Of a stretch of 37,158 nt of DNA, positions 24,386-31,328 are shown piece after piece. Within the stretch, counting starts at the first letter, position 1; every line of letters begins with the position of its first letter. Below the pieces are notes generated by a model. The model did not search any database. It saw nothing but the letters and a program-made list of their open reading frames with translations, and had not been told where the DNA came from. The position numbers and the translations under genes are program-made. The DNA is from Ruminococcus sp. Its GTDB lineage: Bacteria > Bacillota > Clostridia > Oscillospirales > Acutalibacteraceae. The DNA lies in NCBI GenBank assembly GCA_024690465.1, contig JAILPC010000209.1, forward strand, positions 1 through 37,158, in the 5' to 3' direction.

Positions 24386-25393
24386 ATGATTAACAGAGTG
24401 GGAAGATACACAATAAGCTTTGAAGAGCGACCGAGGATTAAAGGATTTGGTTCCGCGGCAGGCAAAAAGGAGTCGCAGGGACCTTTAAAAAACAACTTTG
24501 ACAAGCTCTATTATGACTCGTATATTGGACAGAATACTTTCGAGAAAGCCGAGAGTATGCTTCAGCAGGAGGCTTTGCTTAACGCGCTGAACCGCGCGGA
24601 GTGCAGGGCAGAGGACGTCGATTTTATTTTCGCGGGTGATTTGCTGAACCAGTGTATAAGCTCCAGCTTTGGCGTCAGGGATTTCAACATACCGTATCTC
24701 GGTCAGTACGGAGCGTGCTCCACAATGGCACAGGGGCTGATTATGGCGGCGGTTATGGTTGAGAGCGGAGCGGCAAACCAAGCGGCGTGCGTGACTTCCT
24801 CGCATTTCTGTACAGCCGAAAGGCAGTACAGATATCCGCTGGAGTACGGCGGTCAGCGCACTCCCACAGCACAGTGGACGGTGACAGGCTCGGGAAGCTG
24901 CGTTCTGGGGAAAGGCGGCAAAAACCCCTGTATCTCAGCGGCAACAGTCGGCAGAATTGCCGACCTCGGCGTGTCAGACCTCAACAATATGGGCGGAGCT
25001 ATGGCTCCCGCGGCGTCAAACACACTGACGGATTTTTTTAACGACACCGACACTCGTCCGCGTGACTATGATGCGATTTTTACGGGCGACCTCGGATATG
25101 TCGGCTCACAGTGTCTCTATGAGCTTATGTCAAAAGAGGGTATTGATATCCGCAGAAAGCACAGCGACTGCGGTCTGATGATATTTGACAGGGACAAGCA
25201 GGACGTTCACTCGGGCGGCTCGGGCTGCGGCTGCGCCGCGTCGGTTTTGTGCTCGACAATCCTGCCCGAAATGCTCAGCGGAAAATACAAAAATATTCTC
25301 TTTATAGCCACAGGCGCTTTGATGAGTCCGACCTCAGCTCAGCAGGGCGAAACAATCCCCGCGGTTGCTCATTTGGTTAACATTAAAATCTAA
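24386..25393 (+). CDS. spoVAD: stage V sporulation protein AD (SpoVAD), solitary
   Basis: 335 aa thiolase-like protein. Recognisable blocks are YYDSYIGQNTFEKAESMLQQ near residues 45-65, DVDFIFAGDLLNQC near 90, NIPYLGQYGACSTMAQGL near 115, AACVTSSHFCTAERQYRYP, and the C-terminal SGGSGCGCAASVL, all typical of SpoVAD. In spore formers it sits at the inner membrane of the forespore with SpoVAC and SpoVAE and binds dipicolinic acid during uptake and release. The ATG at 24386 fits the family start (MINRVGRYTISFEERP). The ribosome site is weak (GCGGTG). No spoVAC or spoVAE flanks it, and I could not find a convincing sigma-G promoter in the 47 bp upstream. Confidence 0.92.
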   Translation: MINRVGRYTISFEERPRIKGFGSAAGKKESQGPLKNNFDKLYYDSYIGQNTFEKAESMLQQEALLNALNRAECRAEDVDFIFAGDLLNQCISSSFGVRDFNIPYLGQYGACSTMAQGLIMAAVMVESGAANQAACVTSSHFCTAERQYRYPLEYGGQRTPTAQWTVTGSGSCVLGKGGKNPCISAATVGRIADLGVSDLNNMGGAMAPAASNTLTDFFNDTDTRPRDYDAIFTGDLGYVGSQCLYELMSKEGIDIRRKHSDCGLMIFDRDKQDVHSGGSGCGCAASVLCSTILPEMLSGKYKNILFIATGALMSPTSAQQGETIPAVAHLVNIKI

Positions 25394-25400
25394 AAATATC

Positions 25401-25429
25401 TTTTCAAACACCTCATGTTGTGATATAAT
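25401..25429 (+). promoter_or_regulatory. promoter of the PAP2 phosphatase gene
   Basis: TTTTCA (25401-25406), 17-bp spacer and extended TG-A-TATAAT (25424-25429), starting transcription near 25436, about 17 nt before the ATG. Confidence 0.6.
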
Positions 25430-25449
25430 AAATCCAAGTATGAGGTGTT
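25407..25449 (+). repeat. inverted repeat spanning the promoter and ribosome binding site
   Basis: Perfect 10-bp arms AACACCTCAT (25407-25416) and ATGAGGTGTT (25440-25449). The left arm lies between the minus-35 and minus-10 boxes. The right arm contains the GAGGTG Shine-Dalgarno. Only transcripts entering from upstream would carry both arms. Confidence 0.7.
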
Positions 25450-25452
25450 ATT

Positions 25453-25992
25453 ATGTTTAAGAGGATTCAGCGCCTTGACGACAAAATAATCGACAACATC
25501 GTCAAGTTCAGATCTCCTGTTAAAAATAGAATAATGATAGCATTTTCTTCAGCGGGCAACCTCGGCGTAATATGGTTTGCAATATGTCTTCCGTTTCTGA
25601 TTTACGCTCCCACACGTCTTACGGGCGTTAATATCATTTTTTCGCTCGCGCTGACCGAGCTGGTGTGCGAGCTTATGCTCAAGCATATTGTCAAGCGGGA
25701 GAGACCGAGCAACTATCTCTCCGATGAAGAACAGCTGATTCACCGTCCAAAATACTACTCCTTTCCGTCGGGACATACAGCAGCGTCGTTCTGTGTTGTC
25801 GGAACATCACTTCTCAGGTGTCCGTATTATTTTGTGATACCGATATTCATTATCGCGGTTATGATTTCGCTGTCGAGGGTATATCTTCGAGTGCATTACT
25901 TCTCTGACGTTGTCGTCGGCGCTATTCTCGGATTCATCTGCGGCTGCGCGGCGGTCGGTATCTTTAATCAAGTTGTACAATCATTTCTTTAA
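25453..25992 (+). CDS. PAP2-family membrane phosphatase
   Basis: 179 aa, about five membrane segments. The three catalytic signature motifs are intact: KHIVKRERPSNY (about residues 76-87), SFPSGHTAAS (about 101-110) with the His that assists catalysis, and SRVYLRVHYFSDVVVG (about 140-155) with the nucleophilic His. Enzymes of this type dephosphorylate undecaprenyl pyrophosphate or phosphatidate-type lipids on the outer face of the membrane. In this setting a role in lipid-carrier recycling for the wall is plausible but inferred. GAGGTG is 5 nt before the ATG, inside the right arm of an inverted repeat. Confidence 0.93.
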   Translation: MFKRIQRLDDKIIDNIVKFRSPVKNRIMIAFSSAGNLGVIWFAICLPFLIYAPTRLTGVNIIFSLALTELVCELMLKHIVKRERPSNYLSDEEQLIHRPKYYSFPSGHTAASFCVVGTSLLRCPYYFVIPIFIIAVMISLSRVYLRVHYFSDVVVGAILGFICGCAAVGIFNQVVQSFL

Positions 25993-26028
25993 ATCGGGTT
26001 CACGGTTTGTGAGCCTGATTTTTTTATT
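25992..26028 (+). terminator. terminator after the PAP2 gene
   Basis: Twelve-position stem AATCGGGTTCAC / GTGAGCCTGATT with two G-U pairs and a 5-nt loop, followed by TTTTTATTTTT. It begins at the last base of the stop codon. Confidence 0.85.
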
Positions 26029-26057
26029 TTTCTTTTTTGCTGTTGACAAGCTGATTA

Positions 26058-26246
26058 TACAAATTGTAATAAAAAAATTCATATTATTTTCATTAAAGAA
26101 TATTGTGGAAAACTCTGCGGAGAATGTTAAAAGTTAAAAATCTTTCAAAAAACAATGCCGTTATTGCCTGCTTTTAACTCAGTTATTAACACTTTCAACA
26201 GAGTTTTCCACATTTTTGTTTGCTAAATAGAAAATTACAAATTGTA
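26058..26246. repeat. nested symmetric elements in the PAP2 / DUF6512-like gap
   Basis: The gap 25993-26370 has no gene. It holds two identical odd palindromes TACAAATTGTA (26058-26068 and 26236-26246) that flank a perfect 13-bp inverted repeat GTGGAAAACTCTG (26105-26117) / CAGAGTTTTCCAC (26199-26211). Each inverted arm carries TTTTCCACA on one strand, one mismatch from the DnaA box TTATCCACA. Less exact GTTAA-rich symmetry continues inside the arms. A TTGACA at 26043-26048 could belong to a promoter. Confidence 0.55.
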
Positions 26247-26311
26247 TATTTCTCTGAAAAAAATAAAAAAACGGCTAATAATTCCGCTGAGAAATTAAAC
26301 GCAGCAGAATG

Positions 26312-26325
26312 TTACATTAATGTAA
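26312..26325. repeat. perfect 14-bp palindrome upstream of the DUF6512-like gene
   Basis: TTACATTAATGTAA, 45 bp before the ATG at 26371. Size and position suit a dimeric regulator site. Confidence 0.5.
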
Positions 26326-26370
26326 TTTTTCGCAAGGATAATTCATAAATTTGTTCGGGGTGATGTCCTT

Positions 26371-26925
26371 ATGAAAAAGAAAACATTAATTATTTCTGAG
26401 ATTACGGGCTTTTTTGTCGTCGCGACAGGAGTGCTGTTGCTCTGGAATATATATGAGCTTACGGACAGGTCAACCCTCGGAGTGGTTTTCGGCGCAGTCA
26501 ATTCAAGCGTGTGGGAGAGAGCGAAGTGTATTTCGATATGCTTTATGCTCTGCGGTCTTTGCGAGCTTCTATGTGTCAGGGTGTATTTCAGAACCTTTGT
26601 CGTTTCAAAAACGCTCGGACTCTGCGTGTCACTGTTGTCGTTCATAATACCCGAAAGCATTTTGGGCGCGGATACTTACGCGGAGTTCCTTGTGCTCAGT
26701 GTTTCGGTGCTGTGCGGGTTTGGCTGTTCATATCTTCTGACGGTATTATCGGTTAATCTGCGTCAGCTGTTCGCTCCCGCGTGCTTTCTGTTAATGCTCA
26801 TTTTTATGATGACATTTTCATTCACGGCATTCGCCCCGAAGCTTTGGCTGTTCCGTGATCCGTACACAGGCTGCTACGGAGTTGTTCCGCGGTCGTTTGA
26901 CATGGGTGCGGTATATCTCGGATAA
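26371..26925 (+). CDS. small integral membrane protein, DUF6512-like
   Basis: 184 aa with about five to six hydrophobic segments and very short loops. After the first TM it has GVVFGAVNSSVWERAKC, which resembles the conserved GxVNESxWEHxK block I associate with DUF6512 proteins of Clostridia; function unknown. The C-terminus (KLWLFRDPYTGCYGV) is a short extracytoplasmic or cytosolic tail. The ATG follows GGGGTGATGTCCTT. It stands alone between two intergenic regions, and the palindromes upstream suggest specific regulation. Confidence 0.6.
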   Translation: MKKKTLIISEITGFFVVATGVLLLWNIYELTDRSTLGVVFGAVNSSVWERAKCISICFMLCGLCELLCVRVYFRTFVVSKTLGLCVSLLSFIIPESILGADTYAEFLVLSVSVLCGFGCSYLLTVLSVNLRQLFAPACFLLMLIFMMTFSFTAFAPKLWLFRDPYTGCYGVVPRSFDMGAVYLG

Positions 26926-26961
26926 CAAAAACAGAAAATTTATTATTTTGTCTTAAAATAA

Positions 26962-26994
26962 TTATGGTTGTGGTTTGGTTTGGTATACTATACT
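26962..26994 (+). promoter_or_regulatory. candidate promoter of rlmB
   Basis: Overlapping TATACT hexamers (26984-26989 and 26989-26994), with TTATGG (26962-26967) 16 bp before the first one. The ATG is at 27048. Confidence 0.4.
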
Positions 26995-27047
26995 AGATAT
27001 TGTGTGTTTTTAAGATTACTTATTGTTTTGTAAGGACGCTGAATATT

Positions 27048-27794
27048 ATGGACGATAACAAAAGACAAAAAGACGACGTCATATTCGGACGTAATCCCGT
27101 GAGCGAGGCAGTCCGCTCTTCGAGAACTATCGACAAAATCCTTGTTGCCCGAGGCGACAGGAACGGCGCGGTGGTCGGCATACTCGCCAAGGCAAAAAAG
27201 AAAGACATTCCGATTAAAGAGGTTGACGTTAAAAAGCTCGACTTCCTTTCCGGCGGAGCTAATCATCAGGGGATAGTAGCTCTGACGGCGGTCAAAGAAT
27301 ACGCTTCGGTTGAGGATATCCTCAATCTTGCCGAACAAAGAGGAGAAAAGCCTTTTATAATTATTTTGGATGAAATCGAAGACCCGCACAATCTCGGCGC
27401 GATTATCCGCACAGCCGAGTGCGCGGGCGCTCACGGGGTTATAATTCCTAAACGCCGCAGCGCTGCTCTGAGCTACGCTGTCGGAAAGGCTTCCGCGGGC
27501 GCGGTTGAGTATGTTCCCGTCGCGAGAGTAACAAATATCGCGAACACATTGGACAAGCTCAAGAAGCTCGGGCTCTGGGTTTACGGAGCCGATATGAACG
27601 GTACTGATTATAATAAATGTGATTTCAGCTCGGCGGCAGCTCTTGTAATCGGCAACGAGGGTAAGGGTATAAGCCGTCTGGTGCGTGAAAAATGCGACGA
27701 AATCGTTTCGATCCCGATGAAGGGCAGGATAAACTCCCTCAATGCCTCTGTAGCGGCGGGAGTTTTGATGTACGCGGTATCATCAAAGAGGTGA
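27048..27794 (+). CDS. rlmB: 23S rRNA 2'-O-methyltransferase, RlmB/TrmH (SPOUT) family
   Basis: 248 aa. An N-terminal substrate-binding domain starts DVIFGRNPVSEAVRS. The SpoU methylase domain has motif 1 IILDEIEDPHNLGAIIRTAE (about 107-126), motif 2 ALVIGNEGKGISRLV (about 198-212) and motif 3 IPMKGRINSLNASVAAGV (about 222-239), which form the SAM-binding knot. This is the RlmB pattern; the target nucleotide (G2251 in E. coli numbering) is inferred from the family. The ATG at 27048 follows TAAGGACGC. It ends 4 nt before the P-type-ATPase-like gene, so the two form one operon. Confidence 0.92.
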   Translation: MDDNKRQKDDVIFGRNPVSEAVRSSRTIDKILVARGDRNGAVVGILAKAKKKDIPIKEVDVKKLDFLSGGANHQGIVALTAVKEYASVEDILNLAEQRGEKPFIIILDEIEDPHNLGAIIRTAECAGAHGVIIPKRRSAALSYAVGKASAGAVEYVPVARVTNIANTLDKLKKLGLWVYGADMNGTDYNKCDFSSAAALVIGNEGKGISRLVREKCDEIVSIPMKGRINSLNASVAAGVLMYAVSSKR

Positions 27795-27798
27795 GACA

Positions 27799-30390
27799 AT
27801 GAAGAACAAAAAGAATATCGAAGAATCACAGAAAATCGATATCTCGGCGCAGAGTGTAGCCGACGAGGAAAACGAAAAAAGTTTCAGACTGGAACAGATT
27901 CTTGCCGAAACACGTTTTATCTCAGAGCAGGACGCTATGCGCAAGGCTGCCGAAAAATACGGCGCCCGTCCCCAGATGGACGAGATATTCTCAACAACAG
28001 ATAAAAAGGTTCGTTTGACAAACAGCAATCCTCTCGAGCTTGATGAAGAGGAAAAGAAAGAGAAAAACGCTATTCGTGGCGAAAAGAACGCAACAACAAT
28101 GCAGGCTGAAATAATGATGGAGTCTTTCGAGAACGAAAACAACGTCATTAACCTCACGCCCGAGATTCCCGAGGGCGCGAAGGTTGCCGAGGACGTTATC
28201 GAGGACAGTCCCGAGCTCGCCGAGGTTGACCCCGAACTCGGTTCAATGTTCAGCGCGGGCGATAATTCGTTTGATATCCTCAGGAACAAGACAGGCGACA
28301 GCTCGCCGAGCGATAATAGCTACGAGAAGAAATACGGCGTCAAAAAGCCTGCTCCCGACGCGAAAACTGTTGAGTCAAAGGTTCCTGTTTACAGAAAGAA
28401 CAGCGATGTTGATGAAATCCACCTTAAAGCAGGCAGGTTTTCTCAGGTTGTCAGAGGAGAGTATGAGCATTATCTGCGCTCCAAGAACCCGTCCATTTCC
28501 GAGGTTATCAAGACCGAAATGGCAAAGGTTGAGGAGATTCGCGAGACAGGCGACACACGCTCCAAAAAAGAGAGAGTGCTCTCGGCTGTTGTCGGCTTCT
28601 TCTCTAACGACAATTCCGACGACTCTGACGTTCCCGTAAGCCAGGTCGTAACCGTTGAGGATTACGGCGGAGAAGAGGACACAAAGAGCATTATGTATGA
28701 GCTCAACCTCAATATCCGCAAGCTGTTTATAAGGGGAATGATAATGAGTGTTATCACATTCCTGCAGCTTGTTGTAACCGTGCTTATCGGCGTTATTCCC
28801 GACAAGATTGCTTCTGCCATGCCGTATGCTCCGATTGCGTACGCGGTGCTTAATCTGCTGTTTGCGGGAGCAGTAATATTTCTTAACCGTATTACGATTT
28901 ATTCGGGACTGACGCCGCTGGCTAAGCTCAAGGGCAACTCCGATACAGCCCTTGCCGTTGCCGCAATCGGAATGGGAATCCAGGCGCTGGTTTCGCTGTT
29001 CAGGCTCGGCGGAGTGACAACCTTCAACATCAATTTCTACAGCATTGTTGTCACATTCGGTTTTCTCTGCAACTGCATCGGCAAGCTGATGATGGTTCTC
29101 AGAGTAAAGGACAACTTCAAATTTATTTCAAGTGAAACACCGTCTCACGCGGTAAAGATATATACAAACGAGGAAATCGCCAAGAAAATGATGAGCGGCA
29201 CGCTCAACGACCGTCCTATCATAGGCTATCATCACAAAACAGGCTTCCTTTCAAACTTCCTGCGTATTTCCTACGCTCCAGACCCGAGCGAGGACCTCGC
29301 GGGCAAGGTTGCTCCTGTTACTGTTATCTGTTCTCTCGCTGTAGCTATTATCTACGGCGTGATGAATGTTTCATTCACTGGCGCTGTTGACACACTTGCG
29401 GTAATGACCGCTGTCAGCATTCCGATTTGTACGCTTCTCGCGGTCAATCTGCCGATGAGAATTATGTGCAGAAAGCTCAACAAAAAAGGCGCTATGGTAG
29501 CAGGCTATCCGTCTGTAAAACAGTTCTGCGACACCAACGCGGTTATGATAGATTCCAATGACCTTTATCCCGAAGGCTCTGTTAAGCTCGACGGAATCAA
29601 GACCTTCGCGAACCACCGCACCGACGAGAGCGTTCTCGCGGCGGCAGCAGTTCTCAAGGAAGCCCAGAGTCCGATGGCTACTGTCTTTAACCAGACTATG
29701 CTCAGCGAGGAGCGGGGTGTCAAGCTCCCCGAGGTTGAGTCCGTGCTCTATGAGGACACAATGGGACTGGTGGGCCGTGTTGACGGCGAGCGAATCCTTG
29801 TAGGAAACCGCACATTAATGCGCAAGTATAATATCGAAACTCCCTCAGAGGACTATGAAGAAAAGTATCTCATCGAGGGCAGACAGATTACATATCTCGC
29901 ACAGGCAGGCGAGCTGATTTCGATGTTCGTTACAACTTACACACCCGATCCCGAAATTATCAGCGCGCTGCGCAAGGGCGAGCAGAGAGGTCTCAGCTAC
30001 CTAATCCGCACAACCGACTGCAACATCACCGCAGAGCAGATTGCCGAGGACTTCGGTCTTTTCCTGCGCAGTATCAAGATTCTGCCGACAGGTCTCGGCA
30101 ACGTCTGCAAGGAAGCTCAGTCTCAGGTCGAGGAGAGGTCGCGCGCCTACCTCGGCACACGCGGAAAGATAAGCTCAATGGTTCGCGGTATCGCGGGTTG
30201 TGTTCACATCAAGAGCAACATTTCTCTCGCGATTGTTATTCAGCTCATCGCGATGGTATTAGGATTGCTTCTTGTCGCGACGCTCTGTCTGTACGCGGGC
30301 GCTTCCGTACTCGGAACGCTGCAGATTATGATTTACGCTTTGTTCTGGGCAGCGGCGGCACTGTTGTCGCCCCTAATCTGGAGGTCGTAA
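27799..30390 (+). CDS. P-type ATPase-like membrane protein lacking catalytic motifs (probable pseudoenzyme)
   Basis: 863 aa. Residues 1-300 are hydrophilic, acidic and probably mostly disordered. Eight membrane segments follow at about 311-335, 344-364, 383-402, 411-434, 504-524, 530-552, 808-831 and 837-857, the layout of P1B metal ATPases. The CPx segment reads SIPICTLLAVNLP (540-552). The phosphorylation loop DKTGTLTEG is replaced in register by DSNDLYPEG (585-593). The N-domain-like part has VGRVDGERILVGNRTLM (658-674). TGDN is replaced by TTDCN (738-742), no GDGxND precedes the last TM pair, and the ~70-residue loop after TM4 has no TGE. Transport by phosphoenzyme is therefore unlikely. 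It is an intact frame, coupled to rlmB (4-nt gap). A regulatory or scaffold role is inference. Confidence 0.75.
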   Translation: MKNKKNIEESQKIDISAQSVADEENEKSFRLEQILAETRFISEQDAMRKAAEKYGARPQMDEIFSTTDKKVRLTNSNPLELDEEEKKEKNAIRGEKNATTMQAEIMMESFENENNVINLTPEIPEGAKVAEDVIEDSPELAEVDPELGSMFSAGDNSFDILRNKTGDSSPSDNSYEKKYGVKKPAPDAKTVESKVPVYRKNSDVDEIHLKAGRFSQVVRGEYEHYLRSKNPSISEVIKTEMAKVEEIRETGDTRSKKERVLSAVVGFFSNDNSDDSDVPVSQVVTVEDYGGEEDTKSIMYELNLNIRKLFIRGMIMSVITFLQLVVTVLIGVIPDKIASAMPYAPIAYAVLNLLFAGAVIFLNRITIYSGLTPLAKLKGNSDTALAVAAIGMGIQALVSLFRLGGVTTFNINFYSIVVTFGFLCNCIGKLMMVLRVKDNFKFISSETPSHAVKIYTNEEIAKKMMSGTLNDRPIIGYHHKTGFLSNFLRISYAPDPSEDLAGKVAPVTVICSLAVAIIYGVMNVSFTGAVDTLAVMTAVSIPICTLLAVNLPMRIMCRKLNKKGAMVAGYPSVKQFCDTNAVMIDSNDLYPEGSVKLDGIKTFANHRTDESVLAAAAVLKEAQSPMATVFNQTMLSEERGVKLPEVESVLYEDTMGLVGRVDGERILVGNRTLMRKYNIETPSEDYEEKYLIEGRQITYLAQAGELISMFVTTYTPDPEIISALRKGEQRGLSYLIRTTDCNITAEQIAEDFGLFLRSIKILPTGLGNVCKEAQSQVEERSRAYLGTRGKISSMVRGIAGCVHIKSNISLAIVIQLIAMVLGLLLVATLCLYAGASVLGTLQIMIYALFWAAAALLSPLIWRS

Positions 30391-30398
30391 ACAGTTCT

Positions 30399-30508
30399 CA
30401 GTAGTCAGTTAAGCGTTAACAAGTATTTAATTGGGTTCTGAACGTACATCATTCGAGAGATGTTCTTCTGATATTGTATATTTTTATCGCAAGAACAACT
30501 GACTGCTG
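30399..30508. repeat. inverted repeat before rpe
   Basis: Arms CAGTAGTCAGTT (30399-30410) and AACTGACTGCTG (30497-30508) match at 11 of 12 positions and enclose ~86 nt. The arm sequence resembles the AGTGGTC tandem repeat upstream of the glucokinase gene (35581-35608). Confidence 0.5.
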
Positions 30509-30535
30509 ATTACTAACTCATCAGGAGGTATAATT

Positions 30536-31177
30536 ATGTTGATTGCACCGTCACTTTTATCCTGTGACTTTTCAAAATTCGGCGCCGAAATCAGTCGTAT
30601 GGATAAAGCAGGCGCCGACTATATGCACCTTGACGTTATGGACGGACATTTTGTCCCGAACATAACCTTCGGAGCGCCTGTTATAAAGTATGTCAGAAGC
30701 TTCACCGAAAAGCCTTTTGACGTTCACCTTATGATAAGCGAGCCGTTTAAATATATCGACGATTTCTGCGACGCGGGAGCTGACATTATTACGTTCCACA
30801 TCGAGAGCGACTCGGATCCGATAAAGACGATTGAAAAGATTAAAGCGCGCGGAGTAAAGGCGGGTATTGTCATTAAGCCAAAGACCGATGCGGAGGCTGT
30901 TTTTCCCTACCTCGACAAGCTCGATATGGTTCTCGTTATGACGGTTGAGCCCGGGTTCGGAGGTCAGAGCTTTATGGCTGATATGCTCCCGAAGGTAAAA
31001 GCGCTCAAGGAGGAGATAAAACGCCGTAATCTGAATGTGCTGATTGAAGCGGACGGAGGAATCTCCGAAAGCAATATCGCGCAGTGCATTGACGCGGGCG
31101 TTGACGTTGCCGTAGCGGGTACAGCTGTGTTCAAGGCGGAAAATCCCGCCGAGGCAATCGCGAATCTCAAAAAATAA
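30536..31177 (+). CDS. rpe: ribulose-phosphate 3-epimerase
   Basis: 213 aa TIM-barrel enzyme of the pentose phosphate pathway interconverting ribulose 5-phosphate and xylulose 5-phosphate. IAPSLLSCDF (3-12), MHLDVMDGHFVPNITFG (31-47) with metal-binding His and Asp, DVHLMISEP (64-72), VEPGFGGQSFM near residue 140 and EADGGISESNI near residue 175 are all family signatures and look intact. TCAGGAGG precedes the ATG. It is often beside rsgA or thiN in Firmicutes, but here it stands between the P-type-ATPase-like gene and the LtaS-like gene. Confidence 0.96.
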   Translation: MLIAPSLLSCDFSKFGAEISRMDKAGADYMHLDVMDGHFVPNITFGAPVIKYVRSFTEKPFDVHLMISEPFKYIDDFCDAGADIITFHIESDSDPIKTIEKIKARGVKAGIVIKPKTDAEAVFPYLDKLDMVLVMTVEPGFGGQSFMADMLPKVKALKEEIKRRNLNVLIEADGGISESNIAQCIDAGVDVAVAGTAVFKAENPAEAIANLKK

Positions 31178-31191
31178 ATACGCAAAATATT

Positions 31192-31233
31192 ACTCACAGA
31201 GGACGGAAAAATGCCGTTTTCTGTGAGTTTTTG
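31192..31233 (+). terminator. terminator after rpe
   Basis: Outer stem ACTCACAGA / TCTGTGAGT with an inner ACGG / CCGT, followed by TTTTGTGTG. Confidence 0.85.
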
Positions 31234-31264
31234 TGTGTTCGGAATTACAATTGTGTAACTTTAC

Positions 31265-31293
31265 TTGCCCTTATCATAATTGTGTATTAGAAT
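31265..31293 (+). promoter_or_regulatory. promoter of the LtaS-like gene
   Basis: TTGCCC (31265-31270), 17-bp spacer and TAGAAT (31288-31293), 36 nt before the ATG. The 9-mer AATTGTGTA occurs twice nearby (about 31249 and 31279). Confidence 0.5.
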
Positions 31294-31328
31294 TAAAATG
31301 TTAAGTTATATGTTCAGGAGGTGGGAAA

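Noticed and set aside
25910-26137. 75-codon plus-strand frame overlapping the end of the PAP2 gene
   Set aside because: It crosses the PAP2 terminator and codes Phe/Lys-rich text from AT-rich DNA. Likely chance.
30420-30470. LexA-like site before rpe (GAAC ... GTTC)
   Set aside because: The spacing between half-sites is far too long for a clostridial LexA box, and no repair gene follows.
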